DNA of 64,000 nucleotides, from contig CATOTB010000001.1 of the NCBI GenBank assembly GCA_951812945.1, positions 186,001 through 250,000 on the forward strand, given 5' to 3'. The notes under the pieces were generated by a model, which saw nothing but the letters and a program-made list of their open reading frames with translations, made no database searches and had not been told where the DNA came from. Shown piece by piece: positions 26,314 to 35,643 of the stretch. Both the position numbers and the translations under genes were made by a program. Every line of letters begins with the position of its first letter. Position 1 is the first letter of the stretch. The DNA comes from Candidatus Dadabacteria bacterium (GTDB taxonomy: Bacteria > Desulfobacterota_D > UBA1144 > Nemesobacterales > Nemesobacteraceae).

Positions 26314-26342
26314 ATTATAGGTTAATCGGTGCTTCATTGCAA
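26314..26342 (-). promoter_or_regulatory. Promoter of the first acyl-CoA ligase gene
   Basis: TTGCAA (26337-26342), 17-nt spacer, perfect TATAAT (26314-26319) on the minus strand, about 65 nt before the ATG. Confidence 0.65.
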
Positions 26343-26415
26343 ACCTTAGTCTTTTCCTGGTTCCTGAAAAAATCTCTGGCCTGCCGTATGCGGCCTGAAT
26401 CCCGCTTCTGACCTT

Positions 26416-27384
26416 ATGGAAATTTTGAATCTGCTGATTTTTGCCGCGAGTTTTGTGGGTCTCTGGAAGGGGGGGGATTTCCTCGTTAAAGGCGCGTCGG
26501 GAATCGCAAGGTTAACCGGCATGGGTACTTTTTTCGCAGGGCTCACCGTGGTTGCCCTTGGAACTTCCATGCCCGAATTCATGGTCTGCCTCGTGGCGGC
26601 CTTAGAGGGCTCAAGCGACATAGCGATTGGAAACATGATCGGGAGCAATATAGCCAACATCGGGCTCATTTTCGGCCTTACAGTCCTTATAAGCCCCATA
26701 GTGATAAACAGGGAAGCATGGAAAGAACAGAGGCTTCCACTTGTTTTTTTAGTGCTTATGACTTTTGCCGCTTACGGCCTTAGTCGCACCGGATTCTCCA
26801 TCGGAATAGGCGAAGGAGTGGTGCTGTTTGTTCTGCTCGCCCTCTTTTTGTTTGTTCCATACAGAAGGTCGAGGGAGGAAAAAAACGAGGCTTTGTCCGC
26901 AGCGCAGGGAGACGGGGGATGGAAATTTCTTTTCTACGTGATTTCGGGCTCAGTGCTTCTGGCGGTTAGCGCACATTTTCTGGTTAATAGCGCAATAGAA
27001 ATCGCCGTACAGATTGGAATAAGTGAGCTATTCATAGGCGTAACGGCGGTTGCTCTTGGAACTTCACTTCCGGAACTCAGCGCCTCTCTTGTAGCCGCTT
27101 TGAGAAAAGAACAGAACATAGTCGTGGGCAACATAATAGGAAGCAACTTCTTTAATCTCGGATATCTGGGTCTCGTGGCCTCCATACGACCTATACAAGT
27201 AAAAGAGCAGATGCTGTCCGGAATTACTTCGGAATTCGGGTTTTTCATTCTGCTTACAGTGCTTTTCGTGTTGCTAATCGGAAAAACCCAGATTAGTAAA
27301 AACAGGGTCGGAAAAAAGAAAGGAGCGCTTTTGCTTATCGTTTACGCAGCATTTCTCTATTTTATCTCAGGCTCACTTTCTTGA
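26416..27384 (+). CDS. Calcium/sodium antiporter (CaCA family, YrbG-like)
   Basis: 322 residues, about ten membrane helices. The two inverted alpha repeats that form the ion pathway are clear: ALGTSMPEFMVCLVAALEGS with GNMIGSNIANIG in the first half and ALGTSLPELSASLVAALRKE with GNIIGSNFFNLG in the second. Exports Ca2+ in exchange for Na+ in this family. Sits between, and in opposite direction to, two paralogous acyl-CoA ligase genes; its 3' end overlaps the second by 12 nt. Confidence 0.92.
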   Translation: MEILNLLIFAASFVGLWKGGDFLVKGASGIARLTGMGTFFAGLTVVALGTSMPEFMVCLVAALEGSSDIAIGNMIGSNIANIGLIFGLTVLISPIVINREAWKEQRLPLVFLVLMTFAAYGLSRTGFSIGIGEGVVLFVLLALFLFVPYRRSREEKNEALSAAQGDGGWKFLFYVISGSVLLAVSAHFLVNSAIEIAVQIGISELFIGVTAVALGTSLPELSASLVAALRKEQNIVVGNIIGSNFFNLGYLGLVASIRPIQVKEQMLSGITSEFGFFILLTVLFVLLIGKTQISKNRVGKKKGALLLIVYAAFLYFISGSLS

Positions 27385-29091
27385 TCTTAGCTTGAGCCCG
27401 CTTTTGTGCCTGTCCCAAGTGGAATCGGATATGTTCTTTAGTTCTGAAACCGCGATTTTCTGCGTTGCAGTAAGCGGGAACTCCTCATAGACTTCAATGA
27501 ACCTGGGAACCATGGCCACCATCACTTTCTCGGCCATCCACTCGCAGAATTCGATGGGATCAAAATCCTCTCCTTCCTTAAGTATCAGGTTAAGCTTGAT
27601 CTCGTCATCCGATATGTCGGGCAGTCTCAGGCCTACGACCACAGCATCCCGAACGGAGGGGTATTCCTCCGAAACATCGGCCACGGCTACCGGATCCACA
27701 TTCTCCCCAGACACCCGTATCCTGCTGTAGCGACCCATGAAGTAGTATCTGCCGTCGGTTCCCACGGCGAACAGGTCATCTGAATTGAAAAAGCCTTGGT
27801 CGTCAAAGGCGTTTCTCGTTCTTTTTTCATCCTTGAAATATTCATCGAGGGTAGTGTGCGGAACCAGAGGTTTTATGAAAAGAAGCCCCTTTTCCTCTTC
27901 GGCGGGAGCAGGGTTTTTATCCACGTTCCAGCGTTTTTCTATGATTTCGTCTGTGTTCAGAGGATCTCTTATTTCAAGGTGGTATCCCTCAACGGGAAAT
28001 CCGCATGAACCCGGCTTTTCGTCCTCGGGATCTTTCCAGAGCGGCATTCCCATCTCAGTGGACCCGTAGCCTTCCACTATCTTCGTGTTGAACCTTTCCT
28101 CGAACTCGCGAAGCTTTTTCGGTGCGGGCCCGGAAAGCATCATCCTTATTCCATGCTTCGAATCCCACTCCGACAGCGGAGAAGCCCATATGTACTCGGG
28201 CACCGCTCCCAGCATGTTTGCCCCGGTCGCCCCGCAGCCGGCGGCCCATTTCCAGAAATTGGAAGCCGAGAATCTCGGGAAAAAAACGGCGGACCCGCCG
28301 ACGGCTACCGAGACGAAAAGACACATCACCTGGGCATTTGCGTGTCCCAGCGAGAGAACCGTCATCAAGACGTCCTCGCTTCTAAGGCCCTGCTGTTGTA
28401 TGAAGGAGCGGACCGTCATTATCACCCCTCCGTGATCGCGGATAACACCCTTGGGCATCCCCGTGGTACCGGAAGTGAACATGCACCTTTCCTTATCAGC
28501 GATCGTCACGTCAACTCCGAGGTTTTCGGATGAGTACTGCTCGAAAACGGAGAAAGGAAGCGCCCTTATGCCCCCTATGTCCGCCGGAGCCTCATCTGAG
28601 ACGAGAAAGATCGCCTCAAGGTTCTCAAGCTTGTCCGCTATTTCAGTTATGTAGGGAAGGCTCTGGGTATCGACCACGAGCACCCGCATCTCCGAATAGT
28701 TTATTACGTAAGCCAGCCTATCACCTTTTTCATCCTTGTTTATCGGGACCTGGACGGCGCCCGACTTGTGCGCGGCAAGAATCGATATGACGTATTCTGA
28801 ACAGTTGAGCATGTACATGCCGACCTTGTCCCCTTTCTTTATTCCGAACTCCCCGACAAGACCGGTTGCCACCCTGTTCGCCCAGGCGTTGGTTTCCCCG
28901 TAGCTGTAGCTTTCAGCTACGTTGCCGTCTGAATCCCCGAGGCTGAACATCGTTTTTTCAGGGTATGACTCCGCCCCCGCCTCAAGGTATCTGGTTATTG
29001 GAAGCCACTTGTCGGTGTCGTCTAAGGGGCCATTGGGAAGAGCTCCTTTCCCTATGTATTTTTCGTCTCTTGGACGTAAAGGCAGTTTCAT
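27373..29091 (-). CDS. AMP-dependent acyl-CoA ligase, paralog of 24527-26248
   Basis: 572 residues, the same length and motif order as its paralog: TSGTTGMPKGVIRDHGG, VEGYGSTEMGMPLWKDPED, YYFMGRYSRIRVSGENVDP, TQKIAVSELK. Roughly two thirds of residues look identical over the N-terminal 140 by eye. The acyl-pocket region differs modestly, so the substrates may be related but not the same. It has its own promoter. Probably arose by duplication, with the antiporter gene inserted or trapped between copies. Confidence 0.88.
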   Translation of the reverse strand: MKLPLRPRDEKYIGKGALPNGPLDDTDKWLPITRYLEAGAESYPEKTMFSLGDSDGNVAESYSYGETNAWANRVATGLVGEFGIKKGDKVGMYMLNCSEYVISILAAHKSGAVQVPINKDEKGDRLAYVINYSEMRVLVVDTQSLPYITEIADKLENLEAIFLVSDEAPADIGGIRALPFSVFEQYSSENLGVDVTIADKERCMFTSGTTGMPKGVIRDHGGVIMTVRSFIQQQGLRSEDVLMTVLSLGHANAQVMCLFVSVAVGGSAVFFPRFSASNFWKWAAGCGATGANMLGAVPEYIWASPLSEWDSKHGIRMMLSGPAPKKLREFEERFNTKIVEGYGSTEMGMPLWKDPEDEKPGSCGFPVEGYHLEIRDPLNTDEIIEKRWNVDKNPAPAEEEKGLLFIKPLVPHTTLDEYFKDEKRTRNAFDDQGFFNSDDLFAVGTDGRYYFMGRYSRIRVSGENVDPVAVADVSEEYPSVRDAVVVGLRLPDISDDEIKLNLILKEGEDFDPIEFCEWMAEKVMVAMVPRFIEVYEEFPLTATQKIAVSELKNISDSTWDRHKSGLKLRSRK

Positions 29092-29155
29092 TCTTTTCTC
29101 CTATTACGGACTTATTAATCACAAAGGCATCGATTTTAAAACTTGTTTCTAACCC

Positions 29156-29183
29156 TATATAACAAAATCTTTCAGGCTTTCAA
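29156..29183 (-). promoter_or_regulatory. Promoter of the second acyl-CoA ligase gene
   Basis: TTGAAA (29178-29183), 16-nt spacer, TATATA (29156-29161) on the minus strand. Confidence 0.5.
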
Positions 29184-29296
29184 AGTGACCAGAATGTACA
29201 CAACGGGGATAATTTACTGCCGGAAGACCAGTTTATCAATTCCGCTGAAACAGAGCAGAAATGAAATGATTTCGACGGCATGTTCAGCATGTCTGA

Positions 29297-31027
29297 TTAT
29301 TCTCCAGAGCGACTTTCGATTTCCTCCCTGATCTTTCTGCAAATACCCCCAACCGTATAGTTTACTTTGGCACTTCGGTCATTAAGTTCGGAATACTTAA
29401 CACGGTCACCCAAATTCGGAATTGGTGCGCTATTGATGCTGACCTCTCGTGAAAATCCCTCTGAGTCAAGAGTCCATACAATAGACAGGTATAAATCAAA
29501 GCTGTTTTTACCCTTCCCTATATAACCGTTGAAATGGTATCTATGTGCAAGTTTCAGTTTTCGCACATTGTTAATTTTGAAATCAGGCTTAACTATATGC
29601 TTTTTCTTCGTCTGTTCCCAATTAACAGCTTTCAAGAGATCATTTTGAATGAATTCCCCGTCGCTACCCACAGCTACGGATGAAGAGGACCACAATCTGT
29701 CGAACAATTTCGCCGTATCCCTTTCAACAGGACTCTCTAATTCACTTATTATCGGCAAAATGTGCATATTGTATACACTATCCAGCACATTCACATCGGG
29801 TGCAGGTGGGCCTGCCTTTTCTTCCACAAAGGCGGCCATTTCCTGCTTGACTTCGAAACGTTCGAGCACGCTGTACAAATCAGCAAAAGGCACGATTTCG
29901 CCTGTACTGCGAGACTGGTGAGTTGTGCCGCCATAAACGACGGCCTTTGTAGAAATCTCTGGAATCAGCTCTGAAACCCGATCCAGCGAATCGAAATAAT
30001 CCGAGGCAATGGTAGCGCCAGACTTGATCTCAATCGCGCCCATGCCATGGCCGATTTCGAATAACAAGTCACATTCCAACCCCTTACTATCGCGGAAAAA
30101 GTGGAGATTGGACCGGCGTCCTTGGTTAAAACGATATTTTAGTATCTCAACCACAACTGCATTCTCAAACAACGGTCCACGCGACGAGTGAGTGGCAATC
30201 TGCTCAGGTCTCTCAATGCCGAGAAGATATCTGGCAAGTCCGACATCATAGAAGTAAAGTTTGGGTGATTTGACCAAGCGCTTTCTGACATTAGCGTGAA
30301 ACGGTTGTAACCGGAAAAGGATATAACTTGCTTCCAGCAAAGTGAGCCACTGCTGTGCCGTGGTGTGAGATACGCCAGCATCCGCACCTAAAGAGACGAC
30401 ATTTACAAGCTGCCCTATGCGCCCGGCACACAGACGAACGAAAGAACGAAAAGCGGAAAGGTTACGAATCTCCGCAATTCTGCGCACATCGCGCTCAACA
30501 TAAGTTTCAAAGTAGTCACCCAGCACTTGTTGCGGATCAAGCCCCTGATCGTGAATCCGGGGATAGAATCCCGAGTAGAGTATATAGTCTATTGAATTGT
30601 CGGCCCCCGTTCGTTGGAGTTCCGGTAGAGAAAACGGCAACAGATAAAGAAGTGCGGTCCGTCCCGCGAGAGACTGACTTACGGATTGTGAAAGCGCGAG
30701 GTTTTCACTGCCCGTGAGAATGAAGAGGCTGTTTTCCCTTTTCTCATCGGCAAGAACCTGAAGGTAAGACAAGAGTTCAGGAACACGCTGGATCTCATCT
30801 AAAATGGCACCTCCTTCAAGCTGAAAAAGAAAGTTCCGAGGATCAGATTGTGCAAATTCCCGTTGGTTGGGATCTTCCAAGTTGACATACTTAAGATGGG
30901 GAAAGGTTTCCCGACAAAGAGTAGTTTTACCGGATTGGCGCGGTCCAGTCAGAGTTACAAAAGGATATTGCTTAAACAACCTAGCTAGATAGGGAGTGAT
31001 ATCGCGTTTAATCATGTTACCAAACAT
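29297..31027 (-). CDS. AAA_14/DUF4143 ATPase with long C-terminal extension
   Basis: 576 residues from the ATG at 31027, chosen because AGGA lies about 7 nt upstream; an in-frame TTG at 31051 and ATG at 31015 are alternatives. N-terminal ATPase: Walker A LTGPRQSGKTTLCRE, Walker B GAILDEIQRVPELL, sensor ILTGSENLALSQSVSQSLAG. Middle DUF4143 domain with TAQQWLTLLEASYILFRL, SPKLYFYDVGLARYLLGI, a PD-(D/E)xK-like ECDLLFEIGHGMGAIEIKSG. Family members usually end here (about 400 residues); this one continues about 170 residues (from about 410) with no domain I know. Function of the family is unknown. AT-richer than neighbours, and CGN arginine codons are common, suggesting transfer. Confidence 0.82.
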   Translation of the reverse strand: MFGNMIKRDITPYLARLFKQYPFVTLTGPRQSGKTTLCRETFPHLKYVNLEDPNQREFAQSDPRNFLFQLEGGAILDEIQRVPELLSYLQVLADEKRENSLFILTGSENLALSQSVSQSLAGRTALLYLLPFSLPELQRTGADNSIDYILYSGFYPRIHDQGLDPQQVLGDYFETYVERDVRRIAEIRNLSAFRSFVRLCAGRIGQLVNVVSLGADAGVSHTTAQQWLTLLEASYILFRLQPFHANVRKRLVKSPKLYFYDVGLARYLLGIERPEQIATHSSRGPLFENAVVVEILKYRFNQGRRSNLHFFRDSKGLECDLLFEIGHGMGAIEIKSGATIASDYFDSLDRVSELIPEISTKAVVYGGTTHQSRSTGEIVPFADLYSVLERFEVKQEMAAFVEEKAGPPAPDVNVLDSVYNMHILPIISELESPVERDTAKLFDRLWSSSSVAVGSDGEFIQNDLLKAVNWEQTKKKHIVKPDFKINNVRKLKLAHRYHFNGYIGKGKNSFDLYLSIVWTLDSEGFSREVSINSAPIPNLGDRVKYSELNDRSAKVNYTVGGICRKIREEIESRSGE

Positions 31028-31367
31028 ACCGTGATCCTGCACAATATGCAAGTACTATTTTCATATTGTGCAGGAAATTCTCCTATTCCGCCTTTATCAG
31101 CATTGTTTTCACCAAAGGATGAAACCCTACAAATCAGTGAAATCATTGATTAGGGAAAGAAAAAATTCCTTCTGAAAAGCTAAACAGATGTCAGGTCTAC
31201 GTCTGATGGACTAGCAACAATAGCGCCCAAGGCAATTCAAACTAAATCTACTTAGCTAATGACAACCATCACCGAATCAACTGGGAGAATCTGGAGCGGC
31301 CTTAGAGATCGCTGCTATTGTCTAAGAAGGGAAAACAGCTCTATGGCTTGATTCGGAAAAAGGCTTA
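31028..31367. other. 340-bp region without a gene
   Basis: Apart from the inverted repeat at 31035-31075 nothing recognisable; AT-rich, no convincing reading frame. Confidence 0.5.
31035..31075. promoter_or_regulatory. Perfect 14-bp inverted repeat upstream of the DUF4143 ATPase
   Basis: TCCTGCACAATATG (31035-31048) and CATATTGTGCAGGA (31062-31075), 13-nt spacer. The start-proximal arm contains the AGGA ribosome site of the ATPase gene, so protein or RNA folding here could control its expression. Confidence 0.7.
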
Positions 31368-33143
31368 TCATGGTTTCTTTTCGGTGCGGAGACTGGTTTT
31401 TTTGTCTTCCTTGAACAATTCCTTTAGCTCCTGCGTCGTATCAAATACATCTTCAGGAAAACCGGTTTTATCGTGGTAAACCGCCACCTGGCTATCCAGA
31501 GTTTGGGCATCATGTTCCCGAAACGCCTGAATTATCCCCGCCGCGTCGGCCCGTGGTAACCCCAGATGTTCTAGCAGTTGGGTTGAAAGAGCTAGGCTTG
31601 AAAGCAGAGTCTCGCGAATCACGGAGGTCACTCCCAGCTCCCGGAGCTTTATTTCGTGAAAACGGTCCCTCGCGCGGGCCATGATTTTAAGGTTCGGAAA
31701 GGTGCTAGATACTTGGCTGACTATTTTCAGAGATGCTTCGACATCGTCAATCGCCACGACGATCGCAGGAGCCCGGTCAATATGAGCGGACAGCAAAACC
31801 CGCAGGTTCGATGCGTTGCCATAGTACGTTTCACTTGCAAACTGACGAACAAACTCAACTCTCTTGGCATCAAGTTCAATCACCGTAAACGGAATTTCAA
31901 GTATGGTCAGTATTCGGGCTACGGTCTGGCCGAACGGACCAAAACCTACGATGATAACGGAATTTTGCGATCCATGGGTTTCCTCTACCGGCGCAGGTGC
32001 GCTGTCCTTGTCAGCACCTAGCCGGGCAACGATCGCAACGAGAAAAGGTGTTGCCGCCATCGACAGCGTTATCACCAAAACGGCAATATCGACAACGAAT
32101 TGATCTACAAGCTGTGCCGAAACGCCCACGGTAAACAGAATAAAGGCAAACTCCCCGCCTTGGGAAAGCACAAGCCCTGTCCGCACCGCTTCATCATGCT
32201 CAAGACCCTGCAATCTGGCAAGCGGGTATATAATGAGCGATTTTACGACCATGAGAACCACGGTCAGTCCGACTATCAAAAGCGGCTTGCTGATCAGTAA
32301 ACCCAGGTTGGCCGACATGCCGACCGCAATGAAGAAAAGACCCACTAGCAGCCCCTTAAAGGGCATCACGTCCGCTTCCAGCTGGTGGCGATACTCAGAA
32401 TCGGCAACCATCACACCCGCTACGAAAGCCCCAAGCCCCATTGAAAAGCCAATGCTGTGCATCGCCAAGGCGGCACCTGTCACGAGAGTAAGCGCAGCGG
32501 CCGTGAAAAGTTCATGAATTCCCGTGGAGGCAACAAAACGCAGGGCGGAGCGAAGCGTAAACCGAGCAACCACGAATCCAGCCACAACAGCGACAAAAAG
32601 CAGCAAATTCAACGACACCGAATCCCCGGGCTTAGAAGACAAGATGCCTACTAAGACTATTGCCGGAATAACGGCGACATCCTGCATGAGCAACGTGCCG
32701 AAAGCCGCACGTCCATGGGGCCTGTTTAATGCCCTGTGCTCCCCGAGCCACTGCACAACAAATGCCGTGCTTGAAAGAGCAAGCGAAAATCCGATCAGCA
32801 TTGACGCGGGCGAGCCCATCCCCAGCAACATGAAGCAGAACACCGCAATGACGACTGAAGTTATGAGTATCTGGGTTATGCCAAGCCCGAAGAGAAATCT
32901 CCGCATGGTCCACAGACGATGCGGACGAAGCTCAAGCCCTATGAGAAACAGCAGCAAAACAATTCCGAACTCAGCAAAGTGCAGGACTTCCGTTGCATTG
33001 CCTACAAGCCCGAACACGCTCGGACCGATCAGCAATCCAACCAGCAGGTAACCAAGCACGCTGCTCAATCCGAACTTACGGCATACAGGAACAACGACAA
33101 TCGTCGCCAGCAGAAAAATGAAAGCTTCAACCAGAAGGCCCAT
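31368..33143 (-). CDS. CPA2 cation:proton antiporter with TrkA-N domain (KefB/KefC type)
   Basis: 591 residues. About 12 membrane helices (residues 1-380) with GYLLVGLLIGPSVFG and FLIGLELRPHRLW at the start, and VLSQGGEFAFILFTVG later, typical of Kef and related K+/H+ antiporters. Cytoplasmic Rossmann domain NSVIIVGFGPFGQTVARIL (about residue 400) that binds NAD(H) or glutathione adducts in Kef. AGGAGG lies 4 nt before the ATG. Monocistronic. Codon choice (more CGN arginine) is unlike the core genes around it, so it may be acquired. Confidence 0.9.
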   Translation of the reverse strand: MGLLVEAFIFLLATIVVVPVCRKFGLSSVLGYLLVGLLIGPSVFGLVGNATEVLHFAEFGIVLLLFLIGLELRPHRLWTMRRFLFGLGITQILITSVVIAVFCFMLLGMGSPASMLIGFSLALSSTAFVVQWLGEHRALNRPHGRAAFGTLLMQDVAVIPAIVLVGILSSKPGDSVSLNLLLFVAVVAGFVVARFTLRSALRFVASTGIHELFTAAALTLVTGAALAMHSIGFSMGLGAFVAGVMVADSEYRHQLEADVMPFKGLLVGLFFIAVGMSANLGLLISKPLLIVGLTVVLMVVKSLIIYPLARLQGLEHDEAVRTGLVLSQGGEFAFILFTVGVSAQLVDQFVVDIAVLVITLSMAATPFLVAIVARLGADKDSAPAPVEETHGSQNSVIIVGFGPFGQTVARILTILEIPFTVIELDAKRVEFVRQFASETYYGNASNLRVLLSAHIDRAPAIVVAIDDVEASLKIVSQVSSTFPNLKIMARARDRFHEIKLRELGVTSVIRETLLSSLALSTQLLEHLGLPRADAAGIIQAFREHDAQTLDSQVAVYHDKTGFPEDVFDTTQELKELFKEDKKTSLRTEKKP

Positions 33144-33497
33144 CTGACCTCCTTCGAAACAGATTCGAACCCTGCTCCCTTAAAACCTCTCTTTGTTTAA
33201 CTAACTCAGACATTGCTTAACAGACGTAACTCCTTCGGAACCTTGGGCTCACACTAAAATGTGGGCAAGTAAAAACAGACCGTAAACCGCTTTTCGGGTT
33301 CAGGACGGCATTTGCGGGAAAAACTGGTTAAAACGCAGTCCTGTGCTCTAAATATGTTAATAGGGTCGGAAGAGTTTCTCAAACAGGAAAAAAGAAACGG
33401 TTCCTCCATGGTTTGCAAAATGGGATGAAAGATTCAGAATTTGGTGGTTTTCGGGGATACGGAGTTATGAGGAAAAAACGGGAAAGCCGTATCGGCT
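33144..33497. other. 354-bp intergenic region
   Basis: Between kef-type and trpG genes. I see a distant inverted pair CAGGAC/GTCCTG near 33301 and 33340, but no gene, terminator or RNA that can be supported. Confidence 0.4.
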
Positions 33498-34088
33498 TTA
33501 TCCGTAGTAGTCGATAAAGTTTCTGAGAAGATCCTTTCCGCACTCTGTAAGGATGGACTCGGGGTGGAACTGAACGCCCTCAACTGGAAGTTCTTTGTGC
33601 CTTATCCCCATGATTTCACCCTCTTCGGTCCAAGCGGAAATCTCGAACTCGGGCGGAAGGGATTCCTCTTCAACGAGAAGCGAGTGGTATCTTGTGGCTT
33701 CAAAAGGGTTGGGAATATCCTTATAGATGGTTTTTCCGTCATGGATAATCGGGGAGGTTTTTCCGTGCAAAAGCCTCTCAGCCCGTACTATGCTCGCCCC
33801 GTAAGCGTAGCCAACCGCCTGGTGACCCAGACAGACGCCGAGAATGGGTTTTTTTCCGACATACCTTTTTATTATGTCAACCGAAAGCCCCGCCTCCTTG
33901 GGTGTGCAGGGCCCGGGGGAAACAACTATCATGTCGGGATCAAGGTCATCAACAAAATCAAAATCAAGACAGTCGTTTCTTCTCACCTCAATCTGCTGAC
34001 CGAGTTCCCCGAGATAGTGAACCAAGTTATAGGTAAAGGAATCGTAATTATCAATCATTAAAATCATCTTCTTTTTCCCTTCGGTCAT
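33498..34088 (-). CDS. trpG: Anthranilate synthase component II (glutamine amidotransferase)
   Basis: 196 residues. Provides ammonia from glutamine to component I. Class I amidotransferase: MILMIDNYDSFTYNLVHYLG, oxyanion PGPCTPKEAG, nucleophile Cys in PILGVCLGHQAVG and catalytic His in VQFHPESILTECG. Start overlaps the trpE stop by one base (TGATG), so translation is coupled. Could also serve 4-amino-4-deoxychorismate synthesis (PabA role), which matters because folate genes lie nearby. No other trp genes are in the window. Confidence 0.9.
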   Translation of the reverse strand: MTEGKKKMILMIDNYDSFTYNLVHYLGELGQQIEVRRNDCLDFDFVDDLDPDMIVVSPGPCTPKEAGLSVDIIKRYVGKKPILGVCLGHQAVGYAYGASIVRAERLLHGKTSPIIHDGKTIYKDIPNPFEATRYHSLLVEEESLPPEFEISAWTEEGEIMGIRHKELPVEGVQFHPESILTECGKDLLRNFIDYYG

Positions 34089-35575
34089 CAGAGTCCGTCC
34101 TCGGCAAGCTCAACGGATTTCACCAAAGCCTTTACCTTGTTAACCGTTTCCTGGTACTCGGTTTCGGGATTCGAATCGGCCACTATGCCGGCTCCCGCCT
34201 GTATGTAGATTTTACCGTCTTTTATCACGAATGTTCTTATGGTTATGCAACTGTCCATGTTGCCCGAGAAGCTGAAGTAGCAAACGCAGCCTCCGTAGGC
34301 CCCCCTCATGGCCGGCTCGGTCTCCTCAATTATCTCCATCGCCCTTACCTTTGGCGCCCCAGAAAGGGTGCCCGCAGGAAAGGTCGCCTTTACGACGTCG
34401 AATGCGTCAGCCCCGTCGGTAAGCAGGGCGGTAACATTGGAAACTATATGCATCACGTGGGAATATCTTTCCACGATCATGAACTCGTCCACCCTGACCG
34501 AGCCAGTGTCGGAAACCCTTCCCAGATCGTTTCTCGCGAGGTCAACGAGCATTATGTGTTCCGCCCTTTCCTTGGGATCCGCGATGAGTTCGGCCGCTAG
34601 GCTATCGTCCTCTGAAACGGTTTTTCCTCTGGGTCTCGTTCCGGCTATCGGCCGGCTAGCAATTCTTTTCCCCTCGACCCTCACCATTACCTCGGGAGAG
34701 GATCCGGTGAGTATCTCATCCCCCATTCTCAGGAAAAACATGTAGGGGGAGGGGTTTAATATCCTAAGGGCCCTGTAGAGATCAAAAGGATCGACCCTGA
34801 GGTCCGTTTTCCATCTCTGGGATATGACCGCCTGTATTATGTCTCCCGATTTTATGTAATCCTTGGTCCTGAGGACTGCGTCCTTGAATTCCGCGGGCTC
34901 GAAATTGGACTCAAGCTTGAATTCTTCCTCGGAAACGCCCCCAGAAACACCGTTCGTAAATGCCCCGTCAAGCGAGCTTTTAAGCTTGTTTTTAAGTTCG
35001 GCTATCTTCGCCAGGGATTTTTCGTATTCCTCTTTAGCCTTCTCCACGTCGGGAACATAGGCGTTTGAAATGATCTTTATCTTGCTTGTGACGTTATCGA
35101 AGGCCAAAACGGTATCCATTATCATGTAGATGGAGTCCCAGAGCTTGAGCTCGTCTGGCGAGGTGTCGGGAATATTCTCGATAAACCTGACCATGTCGTA
35201 ACCGAAATAACCGACCGCCCCCCCGTGAAATCTCGGAAGCTCCTCCGAGGAAACCGGCCTGTAGCACGAAAGCAGGTCCCGCAAGGCCAGAATCGGGTCG
35301 CCCGTTAGTGTTTCGGTTTCCCCGCCAGAGCGGACTATCTCGATGTTGCGGCCCTTAGAGCGGAACACCACCGAGGGTTCCGTGCCCAGAAAGCTGTAGC
35401 GCGCCCACTTGTCTCCGCCCTCGACGCTTTCGAATAAAAAGGAGTGACCGGGCGAGTCTATCTTCCTGAAAACTGAAACCGGGGTGTCGTAATCGGCCAG
35501 AACCTCTTCCCACACGGGCACAAGATTCCCGTGTTCGAGGCTCTCGAGGAACTGCTCATAGGAGGGAGAAATCAT
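34088..35575 (-). CDS. trpE: Anthranilate synthase component I
   Basis: 495 residues from the ATG at 35575. Converts chorismate to anthranilate. N-terminal feedback-site region SFLFESVEGGDKWARYSFLG (the LLES-like tryptophan pocket) favours TrpE over PabB. C-terminal chorismate domain: DIIQAVISQRW, GSSPEVMVRVEGKRIASRPI, GTRPRG, ELIADPKERAEHIMLVDLARND, AGTLSGAPKVRAMEII. An in-frame TTG at 35611 would add 12 residues but overlaps the -35 box. No Shine-Dalgarno before 35575. Confidence 0.9.
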   Translation of the reverse strand: MISPSYEQFLESLEHGNLVPVWEEVLADYDTPVSVFRKIDSPGHSFLFESVEGGDKWARYSFLGTEPSVVFRSKGRNIEIVRSGGETETLTGDPILALRDLLSCYRPVSSEELPRFHGGAVGYFGYDMVRFIENIPDTSPDELKLWDSIYMIMDTVLAFDNVTSKIKIISNAYVPDVEKAKEEYEKSLAKIAELKNKLKSSLDGAFTNGVSGGVSEEEFKLESNFEPAEFKDAVLRTKDYIKSGDIIQAVISQRWKTDLRVDPFDLYRALRILNPSPYMFFLRMGDEILTGSSPEVMVRVEGKRIASRPIAGTRPRGKTVSEDDSLAAELIADPKERAEHIMLVDLARNDLGRVSDTGSVRVDEFMIVERYSHVMHIVSNVTALLTDGADAFDVVKATFPAGTLSGAPKVRAMEIIEETEPAMRGAYGGCVCYFSFSGNMDSCITIRTFVIKDGKIYIQAGAGIVADSNPETEYQETVNKVKALVKSVELAEDGL

Positions 35576-35583
35576 GAAAGGAA

Positions 35584-35611
35584 ATGATAAGACCCGGAAA
35601 ACTAAAGTCAA
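35584..35611 (-). promoter_or_regulatory. Promoter of trpE-trpG, leaderless configuration
   Basis: TTGACT (35606-35611), 16-nt spacer, TATCAT (35584-35589) on the minus strand. Only 8 nt separate the -10 from the ATG, so the 5' end of the mRNA would be at or within 2 nt of the start codon. This leaves no room for a trp leader peptide or attenuator. Confidence 0.6.
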
Positions 35612-35643
35612 GAAAGATGCCTTTTATAAATCCCTAGGGACAT

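Noticed and set aside
33155..33175. tRNA-like GATTCGAACCC string
   Set aside because: Resembles the T-arm of a minus-strand tRNA, but the flanking bases do not form a T stem or acceptor stem.
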